DNA from: Bacteroidota bacterium
GTDB taxonomy: Bacteria > Bacteroidota > Bacteroidia > Bacteroidales > UBA1715
DNA: 53,608 bases
Assembly (NCBI GenBank): GCA_029266015.1
Contig: JAJUFK010000001.1
Location: forward strand, 1-53,608
Direction of reading: 5' to 3'
Shown here: in pieces, positions 1 to 8,336 of the stretch
Position numbering within the stretch: position 1 is the stretch's first letter
How the letters are laid out: each line of letters starts with the position of its first letter
Translations under genes and position numbers: made by a program
The notes under the pieces: model-generated
Told to the model about the DNA's origin: nothing
Databases searched by the model: none
Seen by the model: only the letters and a program-made list of their open reading frames with translations

Positions 1-439
1 ATTCACCTTTAATGGCTTGTTGTATTATATCGGGATTTATATCGGTAGCTATTATACGACACCTATCCAACAAATTCATATGATGCAATAATATAGCTAA
101 TGAATATACTTCTAATCCATTTGAACAGCCCGCATGCCAAATTGTTATTGATGATTTTTTTTCAAATTCCGGTAATAATTTATACTGTAACTCCTGCCAC
201 ATTAATTTGTCTCTAAACAATTCTGTTGTATTTACAGTTATTTGTTTCATTATCAAATTGCAAAATTTAGTATCAGTAGATATTTTATGCAATAAAACAT
301 CAAACGTTATTACATTATCGGTAAGTACTTTATCTAATCTTCGCATAAGCGAATTTTCAGAATATTCTGACAAATCGTAATTTGAATATTGTTTAAAACA
401 AGAAATAAAGTCAAGAAGTTCTTTATGAGAAATTTCCAT
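1..439 (-). CDS. CheR-type protein-glutamate methyltransferase, 5' part only (runs off the left edge)
   Basis: About 146 N-terminal residues are visible; the 3' end lies outside the window. CheR enzymes transfer a methyl group from S-adenosylmethionine to glutamates of chemoreceptors. Seen here: an all-helical N-terminal part (about residues 1-65) like the CheR N domain, a VNTTELFRD stretch matching the family's T-x-FFRD motif, then an IWHAGCSNGLEVYSLA stretch, which is the SAM-binding motif usually written AGCSxGEExYS, and an ATDIN motif II. The ATG at 437-439 follows a good -7/-33 promoter. Odd point: the second glycine-glutamate of the SAM motif reads GLE rather than GEE. No other chemotaxis gene is visible, so it may be a stand-alone or fusion CheR, as is common in gliding Bacteroidota. 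The family call is firm; the role is not. Confidence 0.85.
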   Translation of the reverse strand, partial: MEISHKELLDFISCFKQYSNYDLSEYSENSLMRRLDKVLTDNVITFDVLLHKISTDTKFCNLIMKQITVNTTELFRDKLMWQELQYKLLPEFEKKSSITIWHAGCSNGLEVYSLAILLHHMNLLDRCRIIATDINPDIIQQAIKGE

Positions 440-474
440 GTATTTGGGTCAAACTAAATTTTATTTTGCATATA

Positions 475-506
475 CAAAAATAGACAAATACTATGAGTTA
501 ACAAAA
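475..506 (-). promoter_or_regulatory. Bacteroidota-type promoter for the cheR-like gene
   Basis: On the minus strand TTTTG (502-506) is followed after 19 bases by TATTTTTG (475-482), an exact match to the phylum's TAnnTTTG -7 element. It lies about 36 bases upstream of the ATG at 439. Confidence 0.6.
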
Positions 507-541
507 TAGATTTGCATTTAACATAACATATATCATCATTT

Positions 542-1621
542 TTAATTAGATTTTGATTTAGAAAATTTCTTTTTTATCCAAACCGGAACTAAAAATGCTC
601 CAATAATTAAATATGGATAGTATGTTACCAATCGCCATAAAACAACTAAAATAGGAATAAGAGAACTTACTAGAATAAATTCACCAAGATATTCCGAAAA
701 AATAAATTCTGCAAAACCACTCCCTCCCGGTGTTGGACTTACCAACATCATAATCCACATTACCAACTGACGAGCAAATATAAGCATGTGATCGGGGACT
801 ACAAAAAAAGCAAGAAATAAAAAATTAACTACCCAATACCTGGATGTCCATGCTACAAAGGTTGCTGCAAAAGACTGCAGCCAAAACTTCCACGATTTAT
901 TTTTTAATTCAACCGAAGCAAATTGAAGGTCAATTCCTGTCTGAATAGCAGAACGTTTCCACCGTTTAAGAAAACGAATAGAAAACACAAAAGCCAAAAA
1001 TCGCTTAAACCCAATAGGATTGATAAACAATGCATAAAAAACAACACCGGTAAAAAGAGCTTTAAGGCTATATCCAACAACAGCAAAATAAAAAAACTGA
1101 TTGCCCCAATTTATACCACCATCATAAGAACCATTTACAGAAAATAAATGGCCAATATCAATAGTTAATAATAACAGTGGAAACATAAGTAAAAAATACA
1201 ATTCATCTAAAAAAGCAGTAGTCATAACCATTGCAGTACTTTCACCCAACGTAACTTTTTCTTTGTAAATAAACAAAATTGCTAAACTCGTACCTCCCAC
1301 TGCCGAAGGAGTAATTGTAGAAGTAAACTCCCATAAAAATATAATTCTTATACATTGCTGCCACGTTAATCTACCGCTTGATAAAATTTTAAGTCTCACA
1401 ATGTATCCAATATCACGAGTAAACATCATACAAAATGCACAAACAATAAATAACAGGGAATAATATGTAAGCTTAATTTCATCTAAACCCGATTTATCAA
1501 ATTCACCCCAAAACATATAGATTACAACAGCAAAACTTATAAAAACAGGTATTAAAAATTGCCTGCTTTTAATTGAGCGAATTGTTTGTTCTGCTTTACT
1601 TGTTGAGTTAAAATCTGCCAT
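542..1621 (-). CDS. UPF0104 / LPG-synthase-TM (flippase-like) integral membrane protein
   Basis: This 359-residue, highly hydrophobic protein has about eight predicted membrane segments. It carries the two signatures of the AglD/MprF-type 'flippase-like domain' family (Pfam LPG_synthase_TM): a TPSAVGGTSLAILFIYKE stretch near residues 100-120, and SPTPGGSGFAEFIFSEYLG near residues 295-315. Members of the family are inner-membrane proteins linked to lipid or polyprenyl-linked glycan handling; their exact substrates are mostly unknown. The C-terminus is basic (KKKFSKSKSN), suggesting a cytoplasmic end. The gene is monocistronic as far as can be seen, between the cheR-like gene and tRNA-Cys. It lacks the soluble lysyl-transferase domain of MprF, so lysyl-phosphatidylglycerol synthesis is unlikely. 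Family confident, function open. Confidence 0.85.
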   Translation of the reverse strand: MADFNSTSKAEQTIRSIKSRQFLIPVFISFAVVIYMFWGEFDKSGLDEIKLTYYSLLFIVCAFCMMFTRDIGYIVRLKILSSGRLTWQQCIRIIFLWEFTSTITPSAVGGTSLAILFIYKEKVTLGESTAMVMTTAFLDELYFLLMFPLLLLTIDIGHLFSVNGSYDGGINWGNQFFYFAVVGYSLKALFTGVVFYALFINPIGFKRFLAFVFSIRFLKRWKRSAIQTGIDLQFASVELKNKSWKFWLQSFAATFVAWTSRYWVVNFLFLAFFVVPDHMLIFARQLVMWIMMLVSPTPGGSGFAEFIFSEYLGEFILVSSLIPILVVLWRLVTYYPYLIIGAFLVPVWIKKKFSKSKSN

Positions 1622-1700
1622 GTTTTCTATATTTATTAAGCAATAGCTGCAATATCGTATATTTTTTTTGCTAAAAGAAATGAAAGTTAGAAAAATATAT

Positions 1701-1708
1701 TATTTTTG
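1701..1708 (+). promoter_or_regulatory. -7 element of tRNA-Cys
   Basis: TATTTTTG fits TAnnTTTG exactly and ends 9 bases before the mature tRNA-Cys. I could not find a matching TTG at the usual 19-21 base spacing. Confidence 0.45.
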
Positions 1709-1717
1709 CAGCACAAT

Positions 1718-1788
1718 GGTTCCTTGGCCGAGTGGCTAGGCACCGGTCTGCAAAACCGTATACGGCGGTTCGAATCCGCCAGGAACCT
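1718..1788 (+). tRNA. tRNA-Cys (GCA)
   Basis: The cloverleaf folds with a perfect 7-bp acceptor stem (GGTTCCT/AGGAACC), a D arm GCC/GGC, the anticodon loop CTGCAAA (anticodon GCA) and a T arm GGCGG-TTCGAAT-CCGCC. Position 73 is T, the tRNA-Cys identity base. The outermost anticodon-stem pair is a C-T mismatch. CCA is not encoded. Confidence 0.95.
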
Positions 1789-1790
1789 CT

Positions 1791-1827
1791 AAAAAAACTC
1801 CGATATTTTGAATATCGGAGTTTTTTT
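1791..1827. terminator. Bidirectional intrinsic terminator between tRNA-Cys and mnmA
   Basis: A7 + CTCCGATATT, loop TTG, AATATCGGAG + T7: a perfect inverted repeat of 17 bp counting the A/T runs, with a T run on each strand. It serves the tRNA from the left and mnmA (stop at 1834) from the right. Confidence 0.9.
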
Positions 1828-1833
1828 GTATTA

Positions 1834-2904
1834 TCAATCAATAAAACCACCACCTACTACTCTATTATTTTTATAAAATACTGCTGTTTGTCCGGGAGCT
1901 ATAGCCTCCAATGGTTTTTGCAATATAACAGTAATTGATTCCGTAGAATTATACTGTAATGTGCATATATTACTTTGATTTCTATATCGAACCTTAACAA
2001 CTAATTCACCCTGCATGTCTTGCAGTGTATGAAAATAAAATGAGTGAATTACAAATTGCGACCGAAATAACGATGAATAAGGGCTTACTGTTACTGTATT
2101 ATTTTTTGCATCAATACTTTTTACAAACATACGTGTATTTATATTAAGCCCCAATTGCTTTCGTTGTCCAACAGTATACCACACGTATCCCTTATTATTA
2201 GATATATAATTACCATGTTCATCAACAAATTTTCCTGCTTCAACCCTCACAGAACGTTTTGCTAATTCCCGTGTTACAAATGAACGATAATTTGTATTTC
2301 CTAAAAAACAAACTCCAAGACTGTCTTTGCGTGTTGCAACATCTACAAACCCTTTACTACGAGCATATTCGCGAACTTGTTGCTTTGTATTGCCCCCCAA
2401 AGGGAATACTGCTTTTTGTAAAATATCTTGCGTAAGTCCCCATAAAAAAAACGATTGATCTTTATCAGAATCAATCCCTTGTGTAATATAATATATTTCA
2501 TTGTGTAATTCTATATTTACATAATGACCAGTAGCTATATAATTACAATTCAATTGTACAGCATAATCATATAGTATCTTCCATTTAAGCAACGGATTGC
2601 ACTTAGCACAAGGGAATGGGGTTCTGCCTTCTATATATTCTGTAACAAAATATGATATAACAGTAGAATAAAATTCTTGTGACGCATTATGAATATAACA
2701 AGGTATATGTAATATGTTGCATAATTTTTTTACATTATTACATGATACTTCTTGCTGTTGTACCACGTGGCCGGGAGCCCATTGGGCATCATAAAATATT
2801 ATAAATAAGCCATACACTTCATACCCTTGTTCCTGCAACAAAATAGCAGCGGCGGAACTGTCGGTTCCGCCGCTCATTGCCAATACAATTTTCTTTGTTT
2901 GCAT
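1834..2904 (-). CDS. mnmA: tRNA-specific 2-thiouridylase MnmA
   Basis: MnmA adenylates and then thiolates U34 of tRNA-Lys, -Glu and -Gln, using sulfur relayed from a cysteine desulfurase. This 356-residue protein has normal family length. The PP-loop SGGTDSS is at residues 11-17 and binds ATP. Cys102 (in CAKCNPLLKWK) and Cys199 (in GVCFLG) correspond to the two catalytic cysteines, which have the same numbers in the E. coli enzyme. The motifs ATGHY (about 124-128), KDQSFFLW (148-155) and YTVGQRKQLG (243-252) are all present. The C-terminal beta-barrel ends at the expected point. The stop sits just before the shared terminator with tRNA-Cys. Only 23 bases separate its ATG from the upstream GH9 gene, so the two may be co-transcribed, which is probably incidental. 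A threonine replaces the common valine in the PP-loop. Confidence 0.95.
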   Translation of the reverse strand: MQTKKIVLAMSGGTDSSAAAILLQEQGYEVYGLFIIFYDAQWAPGHVVQQQEVSCNNVKKLCNILHIPCYIHNASQEFYSTVISYFVTEYIEGRTPFPCAKCNPLLKWKILYDYAVQLNCNYIATGHYVNIELHNEIYYITQGIDSDKDQSFFLWGLTQDILQKAVFPLGGNTKQQVREYARSKGFVDVATRKDSLGVCFLGNTNYRSFVTRELAKRSVRVEAGKFVDEHGNYISNNKGYVWYTVGQRKQLGLNINTRMFVKSIDAKNNTVTVSPYSSLFRSQFVIHSFYFHTLQDMQGELVVKVRYRNQSNICTLQYNSTESITVILQKPLEAIAPGQTAVFYKNNRVVGGGFID

Positions 2905-2927
2905 ACCTTGTATGGTATTGACTTATA

Positions 2928-4820
2928 TTATTTTATAAATTTCGATAACAATCGTAAATACTGAACTTGATACCCATTACTATTTTCACTCACAGCCCAT
3001 GAATTGAGAGGCCATCCTTGATTAAAATCCATATATGATTTTTGAGCAGGTTGATTTTTGAGTGGTTTTATATCCAATTCAAAACACATTGCATTATTTT
3101 CTTTACTATCACAATTTTGAGGACAACATTTATCCCAATCATATTCTTTATTTGGACCACCTGTTACAAATCCGGGAGGAGGCCCATACGTTGATTTTCC
3201 AACTTCGTCCCATTTTTTACTGCCATGTCTAAACCACATATGATAAATTTGATTTACAGAATTTTCGGCACCATAGGCTGACATATTTGTTAAATAACAT
3301 TTATTGAGTGGATTTACGCCATGTAAATAATGAATGTAGTATTCTGCAATATTTTTTGCTTCATCTTTCATTTCGGGCATTATATTGTACTGCACCAAAT
3401 TGTAGTAAATATTACCTTGTTTTGCTTTTGTTCCATTTGAACCCCACACATAATCTTTTTGATATGAAAAATAAGGATCATCATTATTTTTAATTGCAAA
3501 TAAATTATGAATAGTATCAATTGCTTGTTTGTAAACAGCTTTTATATGGTTTACTATTGCAAGATCTGCTTTAGGTAATTTTGTATAATACAATAATAAA
3601 TCTTGGTTGTACTCACCAAAAGGAAATACTAATGTCCAAGCAACCATTTTTAATTGTTTATAATTGTCTTCGAAAATTTTCTTATATTTTTCATCACCCG
3701 TAGCATCATACATGCGTAGTGCGGCTTGCAAACGCTTTTCTATCAATCCCATATCATCAACTTCTTGTTGACCGGCAGCAAGCCCTTGAGTACCATGTTG
3801 TGCACTATTGTTGTAAAATTTCATATTCGGATTTGCTTCTGCCCATTCCCATGAAAGTTTAGCAGCTTCTATTAATTTTGCAGCAAGTTTTTCATTATAT
3901 TGTTTTACAACTTTAGCTCCATATGCCCATGCCGCAACCGCCGAAAATGTTGCCGAAGTACTTGGCGCTCCCCAATAACTTGGTTTAGAAGCCGCCGATG
4001 GAGGCGATGCTTCGTCTAATCCAACAACAGAAATTACAGAACCACTTGAAAATTGTAATCGCAAAAGATGTTCTAAACCAAATATTACCTCATCAACAAT
4101 ATCGGGTATTCCATTTCCTGATTCAGGTATATTAAAATCATCTGTCCATGCTTTTGGATTTTCTTCGAATGCTAAAAGCATATAAATAATATAATCACTG
4201 GTCCAATTGGTATATTTATTAAAATCACCTGCATCATACCATCCGCCGCGAACATCTTTTTCGGTACTTGCATCATTTTCGAGCCCCCATTGTCTGCAAT
4301 TTGGATCTTGACGTTTTCCTAAGTGACTTGCACCATCAGCCCAACCTTCACCTGCATATTTGGCAATTTTAGGAAATCCTGCTCGCTGATAATAAAATGT
4401 TCTAAAAGCTTGTTTTAGCACTTCTTTATATACATTATTTGATATTTCAAAATCATACGAAATAAGTTTTTTATCTATATCAAGTATATAATACGTTCCT
4501 TCCTTTTTTACCGATGAAAAATCAAAATGCCACACAATATCACCCGACGATGGATCAACTGCTCCATTTTTCCATGCTACCGGTTTTGCTTTATACACTT
4601 GGCGTTTTGTTTTTGCTTCAACTACAGCATATGTTTTACCCGGTTTAAATGTTTCTGAAGCATCAAATCCTACTTCGGGATTTCTTATAACTGCAATTTT
4701 ACGCGATTCAGGTAAATATCCAAATTGATCTACCACTATATACTTTGTTTGCTTATAGCTTTGAGACATTACAACCAAAGGCAACAAGCAAACTATAAGA
4801 ATATTTATTTTTTTAAACAT
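2928..4820 (-). CDS. GH9 endoglucanase with N-terminal Ig-like (CelD_N) domain
   Basis: Secreted beta-1,4-glucanase acting by the inverting mechanism, 630 residues. A signal peptide covers residues 1-19. An N-terminal Ig-like domain (about 25-120, opening with VDQFGYLP as in CelD_N) precedes the (alpha/alpha)6 GH9 barrel (about 125-628). GGWYDAGDFNKY places the conserved aspartates at 196 and 199, the latter being the expected base. SWAVSENS near the C-terminus places the acid glutamate at 612. LHGVNPLNKCYLTN and a tract of several cysteines (about 560-582) are typical of this subtype. No carbohydrate-binding module or type IX sorting domain follows, so it is probably periplasmic or released. 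It could act on cellulose, xyloglucan or mixed-linkage glucan; sequence alone does not decide. An exact -7 box lies upstream at 4859-4866. Confidence 0.93.
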   Translation of the reverse strand: MFKKINILIVCLLPLVVMSQSYKQTKYIVVDQFGYLPESRKIAVIRNPEVGFDASETFKPGKTYAVVEAKTKRQVYKAKPVAWKNGAVDPSSGDIVWHFDFSSVKKEGTYYILDIDKKLISYDFEISNNVYKEVLKQAFRTFYYQRAGFPKIAKYAGEGWADGASHLGKRQDPNCRQWGLENDASTEKDVRGGWYDAGDFNKYTNWTSDYIIYMLLAFEENPKAWTDDFNIPESGNGIPDIVDEVIFGLEHLLRLQFSSGSVISVVGLDEASPPSAASKPSYWGAPSTSATFSAVAAWAYGAKVVKQYNEKLAAKLIEAAKLSWEWAEANPNMKFYNNSAQHGTQGLAAGQQEVDDMGLIEKRLQAALRMYDATGDEKYKKIFEDNYKQLKMVAWTLVFPFGEYNQDLLLYYTKLPKADLAIVNHIKAVYKQAIDTIHNLFAIKNNDDPYFSYQKDYVWGSNGTKAKQGNIYYNLVQYNIMPEMKDEAKNIAEYYIHYLHGVNPLNKCYLTNMSAYGAENSVNQIYHMWFRHGSKKWDEVGKSTYGPPPGFVTGGPNKEYDWDKCCPQNCDSKENNAMCFELDIKPLKNQPAQKSYMDFNQGWPLNSWAVSENSNGYQVQYLRLLSKFIK

Positions 4821-4858
4821 AACAACAATATTTTATTTTTTATATTATACAATTGCCA

Positions 4859-4866
4859 CAAAAATA
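4859..4866 (-). promoter_or_regulatory. -7 element upstream of the GH9 gene
   Basis: Minus-strand TATTTTTG, an exact TAnnTTTG match, lies 38 bases upstream of the ATG at 4820. No clear TTG is found at the expected distance. Confidence 0.4.
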
Positions 4867-4950
4867 CAAAAACTTATGATTTTTTTTATACTTTTATACT
4901 ATCCATTTTTGATAGAACTTACATTCATCCTGTACACTTTTCCAAATAAA

Positions 4951-4975
4951 AAAAGGTAACATTCCGTTACCTTTT
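4951..4975 (-). terminator. Terminator of tRNA-Arg
   Basis: AAAAGGTAAC, loop ATTCC, GTTACCTTTT. Read on the minus strand the hairpin ends in a T-rich tract, just 3' of tRNA-Arg. Confidence 0.75.
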
Positions 4976-4985
4976 CTTTTCTCTG

Positions 4986-5059
4986 TGACCCCGACAGGAT
5001 TCAAACCTGTAACCCTCAGAGCCGAAATCTGATATTCTATTCAGTTGAACTACGGAGCC
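4986..5059 (-). tRNA. tRNA-Arg (TCG)
   Basis: A 74-nt cloverleaf on the minus strand. The acceptor stem is GGCTCCG/CGGGGTC with two G-U pairs, the anticodon stem TCAGA/TCTGA encloses TTTCGGC (anticodon TCG), and the T arm is ACAGG-TTTGAAT-CCTGT. The discriminator is A. It has its own promoter and terminator. Confidence 0.93.
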
Positions 5060-5069
5060 ATTTATAATG

Positions 5070-5101
5070 CAAAAATAGATTTTTTTAACATAACAGCACA
5101 A
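5070..5101 (-). promoter_or_regulatory. Promoter of tRNA-Arg
   Basis: On the minus strand TTG (5099-5101) is followed after 21 bases by TATTTTTG (5070-5077), then 10 bases to the tRNA 5' end. Confidence 0.6.
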
Positions 5102-5108
5102 TACTTAT

Positions 5109-5146
5109 AAAAAAAGAGATGAAAAAAATTTTTCATCTCTTTTTTT
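5109..5146 (-). terminator. Terminator of the htrA gene
   Basis: A7-GAGATG-A5, a two-base loop, then T5-CATCTC-T7: an 18-bp inverted repeat with a T tract on each strand, 18 bases past the htrA stop. Confidence 0.85.
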
Positions 5147-5164
5147 ACTATTATTTTTTTTCAA

Positions 5165-6643
5165 CTACATACCAAATGCATAATAGAATGTGCCGGGAAC
5201 ATCAGGATACACACCTTCTATCATTACACCGCCTTTTTTATCTTTCATAATATCAGCAAATTGAGCTGAATCTTTGATTATTTGATTATCAACTTTTGTT
5301 ATTATAAAACCTTTTCGCATACTTGTATGTTTTTGTATTACACCCGACTGAATATCGGTTACTTGTACACCCGAAGTTTTATTGAGTTTTTTAAGCACTT
5401 TTGGATCAGCATTTTCTACTGTAATTCCTAAATTTGCAATCACATCAATTGCTCCTTTTTCAGTTAATGTTTTCTCACCATCTTTATTAGTTAATACTAA
5501 ATTCATGGTTTTAATTTCACCTTTACGATTAACTTTAATTACAACTTCATCTCCGGGACTTCTACGGCCAATTATCTCTTGAATTTCAGACGGTGAGGTT
5601 ATTTTAATTCCATCTATTTCTACTATTACGTCTCCAATTTTTACACCCGCTTTATCTCCTGCACCGTTTTCTACAAGAGACTCAACATAAGCCCCCTCTG
5701 TTACCTTTAATTTTTTCTCATCAGCCAATTTTGAATCTATTTGACGAATACTTACTCCTATAAAACCACGCTGAACAACACCGTATGTTTTTAAATCAAA
5801 TATAACTTTGGATACAATATTCGATGGCACAGCAAATCCATAACCTGTATATGCTCCGGTAGGACTTGCAATAGCTGTATTAATTCCAATTAAATCTCCC
5901 ATAGCATTTGTAAGTGCTCCTCCGCTATTACCGGGATTTATGGCTGCATCGGTTTGTATAAAAGATTCTATAGCATATTTTTGTTTCAAAATATTAATAT
6001 TTCTTCCTTTTGCACTTACTATACCGGCTGTGACTGTAGAATTTAAATTGAACGGATTTCCAACAGCCATTACCCATTCACCTACTTTAACCTCATCACT
6101 GTTAGCAAATTGAATAACCGGCAAACTATCAGCATCTATTTTTATAAGAGCCAAGTCGGTATTTGGATCGGTGCCTATAACTTTTGCCGTAAATGAACGT
6201 CTATCGTGCAAAGTTACCGTAATTTCATCAGCATCTTTTATTACATGGTTATTCGTAACTATATATCCGTCTTTTTGAACAACTACACCCGAACCACTTC
6301 CCTCACGAACATCGGTTTTTTCTTGCTGAGGAAATTGCCATTGTGGACCAAAAAAATCTTGCCATAATTCAAAACCGGGAGGATACGCACTGCTTCTAAC
6401 TGTAGTTTTTGTTCCTATATGAACTACAGTTGGCATTACTTTAGCCGAAGCTTCAGTAAAATCAAACCCCGTAAACGCAGATGCTGAACCTCTATATTCC
6501 GTTTGCTGAACAAACTCTGAAGGAGAATTAGCAACTACTGTATCAGAAATTGAAGGTATGTGTCCTCCAAAAAAATACACCATACCAAAGGTAAGTAAAC
6601 TACCTAATATGGCTGAACCGATAAACATTCCAATCTTTTTCAT
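5165..6643 (-). CDS. HtrA/Deg-family periplasmic serine protease with two PDZ domains
   Basis: ATP-independent envelope quality-control protease or chaperone, 492 residues. One N-terminal hydrophobic segment (about 5-26) acts as signal or anchor. The trypsin-like domain (about 60-280) shows the triad His133 (VTNNHVI), Asp163 (NTDLALIKID) and Ser240 (INPGNSGGAL), so it should be active. PDZ1 (about 295-395) opens with GFIGVSI and PDZ2 (about 405-490) is the shorter, more divergent one. Length and layout match the Do/DegQ-like proteins of Bacteroidota. The gene is monocistronic: it has its own terminator downstream and a divergent parC upstream. Its position next to secreted-enzyme genes fits a role in folding exported proteins, but such proteases are general housekeeping factors. 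Confidence 0.95.
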   Translation of the reverse strand: MKKIGMFIGSAILGSLLTFGMVYFFGGHIPSISDTVVANSPSEFVQQTEYRGSASAFTGFDFTEASAKVMPTVVHIGTKTTVRSSAYPPGFELWQDFFGPQWQFPQQEKTDVREGSGSGVVVQKDGYIVTNNHVIKDADEITVTLHDRRSFTAKVIGTDPNTDLALIKIDADSLPVIQFANSDEVKVGEWVMAVGNPFNLNSTVTAGIVSAKGRNINILKQKYAIESFIQTDAAINPGNSGGALTNAMGDLIGINTAIASPTGAYTGYGFAVPSNIVSKVIFDLKTYGVVQRGFIGVSIRQIDSKLADEKKLKVTEGAYVESLVENGAGDKAGVKIGDVIVEIDGIKITSPSEIQEIIGRRSPGDEVVIKVNRKGEIKTMNLVLTNKDGEKTLTEKGAIDVIANLGITVENADPKVLKKLNKTSGVQVTDIQSGVIQKHTSMRKGFIITKVDNQIIKDSAQFADIMKDKKGGVMIEGVYPDVPGTFYYAFGM

Positions 6644-7016
6644 ATATATACATTTTTTATTTATCTAATGAGAGCCTTAACTATTGAATAGTTCATTTAT
6701 TGTATTCTTATTTTATTTTTTTCAAATCTAATGCCTTATCATTTTTATAAGCATATTAGAATTTACAGAAACATCTAACTTACAAACAATTAACCATTCT
6801 TTATATTACAACAAAAATTCATAAACCAACTCTTTTTTGACAGTTTTTGTAATAAAAAAATGACAATTTGACTTAAAAAAATCATGTAACCAATTCAATG
6901 TAACAAATAAAGAAATTGTTTTTAAATTGTTCATATTTAATTGAATCTGTTCTATTAAAATTTTAATTGTTTTTATGACCTTTGAATGATTTTTATAATT
7001 TTTGTAAAAAATATAT
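6644..7016. other. Divergent intergenic region between htrA and parC
   Basis: 373 very AT-rich bases without a gene. On the minus strand TAGATTTG (6723-6730) fits TAnnTTTG about 80 bases upstream of htrA, but has no paired TTG. In front of parC no exact -7 element is found; the nearest is a loose TAATTTTTG (6996-7004) with one extra base. No strong hairpin is seen. Confidence 0.4.
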
Positions 7017-8336
7017 ATGGACGAGGTTCAAGACGAAGCAATACAATCCAAGCAAGATTCTGACATACAGCATATAAAATACATATCGGGTCAATTTGAA
7101 GATTGGTTTCTTGATTATGCATCGTATGTAATAATGGAGCGTGCTGTACCATATATAAACGACGGTTTAAAACCGGTGCAACGACGTATACTCCATTCTA
7201 TGAAACGAATGGACGATGGCAGATACAATAAAGTTGCAAACATAATTGGTCATACCATGCAATTTCACCCACATGGGGACTCATCAATAGGTGAAGCTTT
7301 GGTTGGATTAGGACAAAAAGAATTATTGATTGACACCCAAGGTAACTGGGGAAATATTTATACCGGCGATAGTGCTGCCGCTCCTCGTTATATAGAAGCA
7401 CGATTATCAAAATTTGCAAATGAAGTTGTTTTTAATCCGAAAACCACTATTTGGAAATCATCATACGACGGTAGAAACAAAGAACCTATTACCTTACCGG
7501 TAAAATTTCCGTTACTTTTAGCTCAAGGGGTAGAAGGTATAGCTGTGGGAATGGCATGTAAAATTTTACCTCATAACTTTAATGAACTTATAGATGCCAG
7601 CATAAAATATTTACAAGGCAAACCATTTGAATTGTATCCCGACTTTCCGACAGGTGGTTATATAGATATTACAAAATATAATGACGGACTCAGAGGTGGT
7701 GTAGTAAAAGTTCGTGCAAAAATTGTAAAAATTGACAATAAAACATTGGCTATTACAGAAATTCCATATGGCAAAACTACTACTGCCGTAATTGATTCTA
7801 TAATAAAAGCAAATGAAAAAGGTACTATTAAAATTAAAAAAATTGATGATAATACCGCTGCTAATGTTGAAATACTAATTCACCTTCCGCCAAATGTTTC
7901 GCCCGACGAAACTATTGACGCATTATATGTTTTTACCGAATGTGAAATTTCAATTTCTCCAAATGCAAGTGTTATAATAGAAAAATCTCCTGAATTTATT
8001 GGTGTTTCTGACATATTACGAATATCAACCGACAAAACTGTAGAATTACTCCGTCGTGAATTAGAAATTCGTTTAGAAGAACTCAAAGAAGATTGGATGA
8101 AAACTTCGCTCGAAAAAATATTTATTGAAAAAGAAGTATATGAACTTATTAAACCTTGTAAAACAGAAGAAGAAATTCTTAGCACAATTTTTAAAGGTTT
8201 AGAACCCCATGTCAAAAAATTCTGGCGTCTGGTAACTCGCGAAGATTGCGTGATTCTTTCAAATATTCCTATTAAACGAATTTCTAAATTCAGTTCGTTT
8301 AAAGCCGATGAGTATATTAAAGAAATTGAAATTTAA
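7017..8336 (+). CDS. parC: Topoisomerase IV subunit A, N-terminal half (ends at an in-frame TAA)
   Basis: Type IIA topoisomerase breakage-reunion subunit of the Bacteroidota ParC type, 439 residues instead of roughly 850-900. It contains the winged-helix domain with the DNA-linking Tyr125 (in AAPRYIEARLS), the quinolone-region stretch HPHGDSSIGEAL (about 84-95), the tower domain, and the first coiled-coil helix and globular knob (about 330-430). It ends at KADEYIKEIEI and TAA (8334-8336). The next codon is ATG and the same reading frame continues with the rest of ParC, so one stop codon separates the two halves. The conserved residues are intact. Either this is a functional two-piece subunit, a recent nonsense mutation or a base error. 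Upstream is the divergent htrA; parE is not in the window. Confidence 0.88.
   Translation: MDEVQDEAIQSKQDSDIQHIKYISGQFEDWFLDYASYVIMERAVPYINDGLKPVQRRILHSMKRMDDGRYNKVANIIGHTMQFHPHGDSSIGEALVGLGQKELLIDTQGNWGNIYTGDSAAAPRYIEARLSKFANEVVFNPKTTIWKSSYDGRNKEPITLPVKFPLLLAQGVEGIAVGMACKILPHNFNELIDASIKYLQGKPFELYPDFPTGGYIDITKYNDGLRGGVVKVRAKIVKIDNKTLAITEIPYGKTTTAVIDSIIKANEKGTIKIKKIDDNTAANVEILIHLPPNVSPDETIDALYVFTECEISISPNASVIIEKSPEFIGVSDILRISTDKTVELLRRELEIRLEELKEDWMKTSLEKIFIEKEVYELIKPCKTEEEILSTIFKGLEPHVKKFWRLVTREDCVILSNIPIKRISKFSSFKADEYIKEIEI

Noticed and set aside
1732..1938. ORF running through tRNA-Cys and its terminator
   Set aside because: It overlaps a tRNA and a perfect terminator and has no coding character.
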